DNA of 64,000 nucleotides, from the NCBI GenBank assembly GCA_023229175.1, contig JALNZV010000003.1, positions 75,202 through 139,201 of the forward strand, in the 5' to 3' direction. The stretch is from Tissierellaceae bacterium. Its GTDB lineage: Bacteria > Bacillota > Clostridia > Tissierellales > Tissierellaceae. Made by a program: the position numbers and the translations under genes. How positions within the stretch are numbered: the stretch's first letter is position 1; each line of letters begins with the position of its first letter. Positions 60,726 through 64,000 of the stretch are shown piece by piece. Below the pieces are notes generated by a model, which saw only the letters and a program-made list of their open reading frames with translations, was not told where the DNA came from and ran no database searches.

Positions 60726-61799
60726 TTATATCTTTGTTAGATGGTCTATGTTTTCCAATAATTCTTTAATATCCTCTATTTGAGTATCTGCCATATGGGC
60801 TATCCTAAATGTCTTTTCTTTTAAATCTCCATATCCATTTGAGATAGCCATTCCCCTTTCTTTTAATCTTTCATTTAACTCTCCGATATTTATATTTCTT
60901 ATATTTTTAACTGCTGTCACTGTATTGGATAGGTGGCTTTCATGGGCGAATAATCCGTGTTTATCTCTAGCCCATTGCCTTACAATCTCTGCCATATCCT
61001 CGTGCCTTTTAAATCTATTGTCCAAGCCTTCTACCTCCAAGATGTATTCCAGCTGATAATCTAAGGCAAACATATGGGGAATAGATGGCGTAGAAGGATA
61101 TTGATAATTTTTCTTTTTTATAAATTCATATAGCTTCAATAAGTCAAAATAGTATCCCCTGTTTTTTACAGTTTTTGCCCTTTCTATGGCCTTTTCAGAA
61201 AAGGTGCACATGGAGATTCCCGGTGGCAGCCCCAAACACTTCTGACTTGAAGTAATAGCAATGTCGATATTTAGTTCGTCAATATTTAATTTGTGACCCC
61301 CTGCAGAGCTTACCATATCTACTGCAAATACCATTGACGGATAAGATTTAAGTACCTGACTTATTTCTTCAATGGGATTTACCACTCCTGTGGATGTCTC
61401 ATTGTGTGTAATGCCTACAAAGTCATATCTCCCCGTGGATAATACTCCGTCTATGAAATCTGCATCCATTGCCTCTCCCATAGGAACCTCATATAAATCC
61501 GCACCTATTCCGTTATTTACTGCAATGTCGTACCACTTCTTGCCAAATGCCCCTACTGAAAAAATAGCTGCTCTGCTTGAAGTACAAGATCTGACGGCAC
61601 CTTCCATTAGGCCGCTTCCTGAGGAGGTAGACAATAGTATTTCTTCCTTTGTATTAAATAATCTTTGGAGTTTTTTAGATATTGAACTTTGCAGTTCTGA
61701 TGCTTCCTTTGTTCTGTGACCTATTTGAGCTGTGGACATTTTCTCCAGTACATCGACTCTTACGTCAACAGGACCGGGTATAAACAGTTTTGTACTCAT
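60726..61799 (-). CDS. class V aminotransferase, probable phosphoserine transaminase
   Basis: 357 residues: LFIPGPVDVRVDVLEKM, IGHRTKEASELQSS, STSSGSGLMEGAVRS, the aspartate in FAVDMVSSAGGHKLN and the PLP lysine in SSQKCLGLPPG. It is closer to the alanine-glyoxylate/serine-pyruvate type than to classical SerC, but its place as first gene of a serine-T-box operon with serA argues that it makes phosphoserine from 3-phosphohydroxypyruvate. Paralog of 20165-21229. ATG behind GGGAGG. Confidence 0.86.
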   Translation of the reverse strand: MSTKLFIPGPVDVRVDVLEKMSTAQIGHRTKEASELQSSISKKLQRLFNTKEEILLSTSSGSGLMEGAVRSCTSSRAAIFSVGAFGKKWYDIAVNNGIGADLYEVPMGEAMDADFIDGVLSTGRYDFVGITHNETSTGVVNPIEEISQVLKSYPSMVFAVDMVSSAGGHKLNIDELNIDIAITSSQKCLGLPPGISMCTFSEKAIERAKTVKNRGYYFDLLKLYEFIKKKNYQYPSTPSIPHMFALDYQLEYILEVEGLDNRFKRHEDMAEIVRQWARDKHGLFAHESHLSNTVTAVKNIRNINIGELNERLKERGMAISNGYGDLKEKTFRIAHMADTQIEDIKELLENIDHLTKI

Positions 61800-61820
61800 A
61801 TGAATTCCTCCCTATAAAAT

Positions 61821-62045
61821 AAAAAAACCCTCATCCCAAAAGGGACGAGAGTTACCCGCGTTGCCACCCAAATTAACAGATTGCTCTGTTCACTTAATAT
61901 CTTTATCGCAGATTTACGCCCTGCTTATTTCGCAAGGAGCTTAGAAATGGATTCGCCAGATTATCTGCAAATTTTCACCGACCATTTGCTCTCTGTAAGG
62001 TAATTGCTGGTTACTACTTTTCTTCATCACTTTAGTTATTTCTCT
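61821..62045 (-). promoter_or_regulatory. T-box leader of the serine operon (serine specifier)
   Basis: Stem I has AAAGUA on the 5' side and GAA-UCC-A on the 3' side, with UCC (Ser) at 61951-61949. T-box core GGGTGGCAACGCG at 61869-61857; UGGC matches a GCCA tRNA end, as in tRNA-Ser. The terminator (AACUCUCGUCCC against GGGAUGAGGGUU) and T7 end at 61821. Confidence 0.92.
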
Positions 62046-62051
62046 CTATAC

Positions 62052-62076
62052 TATAGCAAAGCACTTATTTTGTCAA
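62052..62076 (-). promoter_or_regulatory. promoter of the serine operon leader
   Basis: TTGACA on the minus strand at 62076-62071 and overlapping TATAGTAT 15-17 nt further, as at the ilvB leader. Confidence 0.68.
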
Positions 62077-62084
62077 GTATTTTT

Positions 62085-63536
62085 TTAAATATCCATATCC
62101 CCTGACATTAAATGAATTCTATTAAGCTTTAATTCCGATTCATTATCCGAGGAATGAAATAATATCCAATCGCCTACTTTGGCAAACCCTCCAACTTTCG
62201 TCATGCTTGTCAGAAGGGTAACTCCTGAACCATCTAATCCTACGCTGTAGACTCCCTCTCCCGGATAACCTACATCATCGGATTGTAATGAGTAATATAT
62301 CTTGTCATTGGCTATTATATAAGATGATACCTTGTCGTCTACTAAAATCTGCATATCTAAGCTGTCTTCCGCATCTCTTCTATACAATCTATAGTCCTCG
62401 CCAATGTAATAGTAGTAATCACCAAGTTTCACTAAATCTACGGCTATATCTTCAAATTCTATTTTTCTATCGCTTCCATCTAGTCCTATACTTTCCACAT
62501 AGGCGTTTTCTCCTTGCCTATGGCTAAATATCAATCTATGGTCATATATTGCCATATAGGAGCTATTGACCTCTAGAAATCTATTGAGATTTCTGCCGTT
62601 TAAATCCATTTTATATATATTAGAGTTATCGGAAAGATTGATAAAGTAAATCCAGTTATCCTTTATATAAATATTTATGGGATAGCCCAGCTTATAGATT
62701 GTCTCGTCCTTATTTCCATCGATGGATATTCTATTAAGTGTTTGCCCACTACTATAGTAAATCCAATCCTCTGCTAGATTTAACCTCATTATATTTGAAC
62801 CGCCAGATTTTTCTATTAAATATTTCTTATTTTCAAAGTTCTTGTCTGCCCTTACAAGGTTAAAATTTTCTTCTACATAAATAATATATTCTTCATTTTC
62901 TACTGCAAAACCATAATTGTTGGTATTTGCTACGCTATTGCCCAGTACATTATCAGTATCTATGTCAATTATATCTACTTTTTTCAGATGACTATTGTGC
63001 CTAATCTTCTTAATTTCCCAGAAGGCACCAGTATCATCTAAAATAGGAGGTAATACTAAAAGAATAACCACTACAAGGGCTGTTATTTCAGTAGCCTTTT
63101 TTGTCCAAATATTGCTTGTGCCCTTTATTTCCCTAATTAGGTTATTGACATAATACCGTGGCCCTTCCACATATAATTTTCCTTCAGAGTCTTTTACTTT
63201 TACTGTATCGTCGATAAACAGCCTAAAAAGAAAATCGAATTTCGGTTTTACTGACAAGGCTTTTTCGCTTTGTTCGACTATTTGCCATCTTCCTTTTATT
63301 ATTATTCCTTCCACATCACTGAAATTTTTAATATCTAGCTCCCTTGTTTCGTTTATATAATTTTTTATGGTCCAAATGCCAATAATTGCTGAATATATCA
63401 ATATTCTATCCCATGATAAGATTAGACCTTTGCCTAGGATAAGGTTATAGATTATGAAAATCAATATAATTACTGGTAAGTAGATATAAACAATCCCCTT
63501 CAATGCTAGAAGTAATAGATTCTGTCTTTTTATCAT
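62085..63536 (-). CDS. membrane protein with DUF5050-like beta-propeller
   Basis: 483 residues. Two N-terminal membrane segments (about 10-55), a short soluble region, a third near 150-165 (ITALVVVILLVLPPILDD), then an extracytoplasmic domain of repeated propeller blades: NWIYFINLSDNSNIYKMDLN, DWIYYSSGQTLNRISIDG, KIYYSLQSDD. This repeat pattern matches DUF5050. Function unknown; perhaps a surface sensor or scaffold. ATG behind AAGGAGGGG. Confidence 0.72.
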   Translation of the reverse strand: MIKRQNLLLLALKGIVYIYLPVIILIFIIYNLILGKGLILSWDRILIYSAIIGIWTIKNYINETRELDIKNFSDVEGIIIKGRWQIVEQSEKALSVKPKFDFLFRLFIDDTVKVKDSEGKLYVEGPRYYVNNLIREIKGTSNIWTKKATEITALVVVILLVLPPILDDTGAFWEIKKIRHNSHLKKVDIIDIDTDNVLGNSVANTNNYGFAVENEEYIIYVEENFNLVRADKNFENKKYLIEKSGGSNIMRLNLAEDWIYYSSGQTLNRISIDGNKDETIYKLGYPINIYIKDNWIYFINLSDNSNIYKMDLNGRNLNRFLEVNSSYMAIYDHRLIFSHRQGENAYVESIGLDGSDRKIEFEDIAVDLVKLGDYYYYIGEDYRLYRRDAEDSLDMQILVDDKVSSYIIANDKIYYSLQSDDVGYPGEGVYSVGLDGSGVTLLTSMTKVGGFAKVGDWILFHSSDNESELKLNRIHLMSGDMDI

Positions 63537-63628
63537 CCTTTCCCCTCCTTGAATTAGAATCTCCCATGCAGGTTTACATTTATCCTAACGGTCAGAGGAC
63601 TTCAACATTGGATAACTTTATTTTAACC

Positions 63629-64000
63629 TTATTTTTCAATTACATATTGGATAGCATTATCTCGATCGTATGTCGTCCCAATTACTCCGTCTATTTCTAT
63701 ATCTGGTACTACATAGGCCTCTTCTCTTATTGTTCCATCATTGTTTAGTGATATTAAATTTCTCATGGAAAGGAGTATTCCGCTATTTGGAAGGGAATAA
63801 AAAATATCTTCAAAGTGGTGGTTTATTCCCGATGTAGTTTTACCTACCAATGTGGCAAATCCACTGTTTTTATAAAATGCTGCAAAGTCTTCATTCCTTT
63901 GATATACTCTTTCATCTATTAATACATATATTTCACCATCAAATCCTACTGGATCTACAGATTTCATAGTTGTATTCATGGTGTGAAAATAATCAAATTC
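63629..64000 (-). CDS. S41-like peptidase, C-terminal part (runs off the right edge), nucleophile apparently missing
   Basis: About 123 codons visible. DGEIYVLIDERVYQRNEDFA, then FATLVGKTTSGINHHFEDIF and AYVVPDIEID are the C-terminal half of a tail-specific (S41) protease domain. In active members the segment after VYVL carries a Ser before E-x-F-A (for example YSSSE); here it is YQRNED, with no serine, so this protein may be inactive. The N-terminus and any PDZ domain lie outside the window. Confidence 0.7.
   Translation of the reverse strand, partial: EFDYFHTMNTTMKSVDPVGFDGEIYVLIDERVYQRNEDFAAFYKNSGFATLVGKTTSGINHHFEDIFYSLPNSGILLSMRNLISLNNDGTIREEAYVVPDIEIDGVIGTTYDRDNAIQYVIEK

Overview
The window is AT-rich, carries strong AGGAGG-type ribosome binding sites and often starts genes with GTG or TTG. 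T-box leaders, a Spo0E-like protein, a large Firmicute-type SRP RNA, indolepyruvate:ferredoxin oxidoreductase, FeoAB and flagellar/chemotaxis genes point to a motile anaerobic Clostridia member, plausibly near the Tissierellales. That placement is inference; no 16S rRNA gene is present. Most genes lie on the minus strand and read right to left.

Left part (1-24 kb): the 5' part of ilvB under an isoleucine-type T-box; a tRNA-binding CsaA-like protein and a NifU-like scaffold; a secreted stalk-domain protein; a DUF1538 membrane protein coupled to a tandem PII-like protein; a CPA2-type antiporter; and a long threonine operon (aspartokinase, hom, second aspartokinase, thrC, thrB, cupin, ComEC-like metallo-hydrolase, DUF3006) under its own T-box. 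Next come a chemoreceptor with an unusual C-terminal sensor, an HxlR regulator whose 18-bp inverted-repeat operator occurs twice, a formamidase-like enzyme with a zinc-ribbon insert, a PucG/SerC-like transaminase, Spo0E, and a lone trpB under a tryptophan T-box.

Middle (24-47 kb): a small accessory island (24.1-26.65 kb) holds three copies of a 31-bp REP-like palindrome, a peptidase E gene and a membrane-linked XRE regulator. It precedes recR-ybaB-dnaX. A signalling block follows (GGDEF, CheC, CheY-like, MCP), then tRNA-Ser(GGA) with SRP RNA, a flagellin locus with two FliS-like proteins and a DUF6240/FliK-like protein, YaaR, a DnaJ-like protein, a copper operon copA-copZ-csoR and an iron operon feoA-feoB-feoC. 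The copA gene contains an in-frame TGA exactly where the first metal-binding cysteine of its first HMA domain should be, followed by a SECIS-like hairpin; it is a selenocysteine candidate.

Right part (47-64 kb): an ATP-grasp ligase, an orphan promoter-terminator unit ahead of pncB, and a second accessory patch (truncated DUF1016 nuclease, VanZ-like protein). This patch shares two homologous flanking blocks with the 24-25 kb island although the central genes differ. Then come iorAB, a Fic protein, tRNA-Ser(CGA), an ECF sigma factor with an unknown partner, tadA, tRNA-Arg(CCT), and a serine operon (SerC-like, serA, DUF1015) under a serine T-box. A DUF5050-like membrane protein and a partial S41-like protein close the window.

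Four T-boxes (Ile, Thr, Trp, Ser by specifier and discriminator-pairing base) control the amino-acid genes, so biosynthesis here is wired to tRNA charging.
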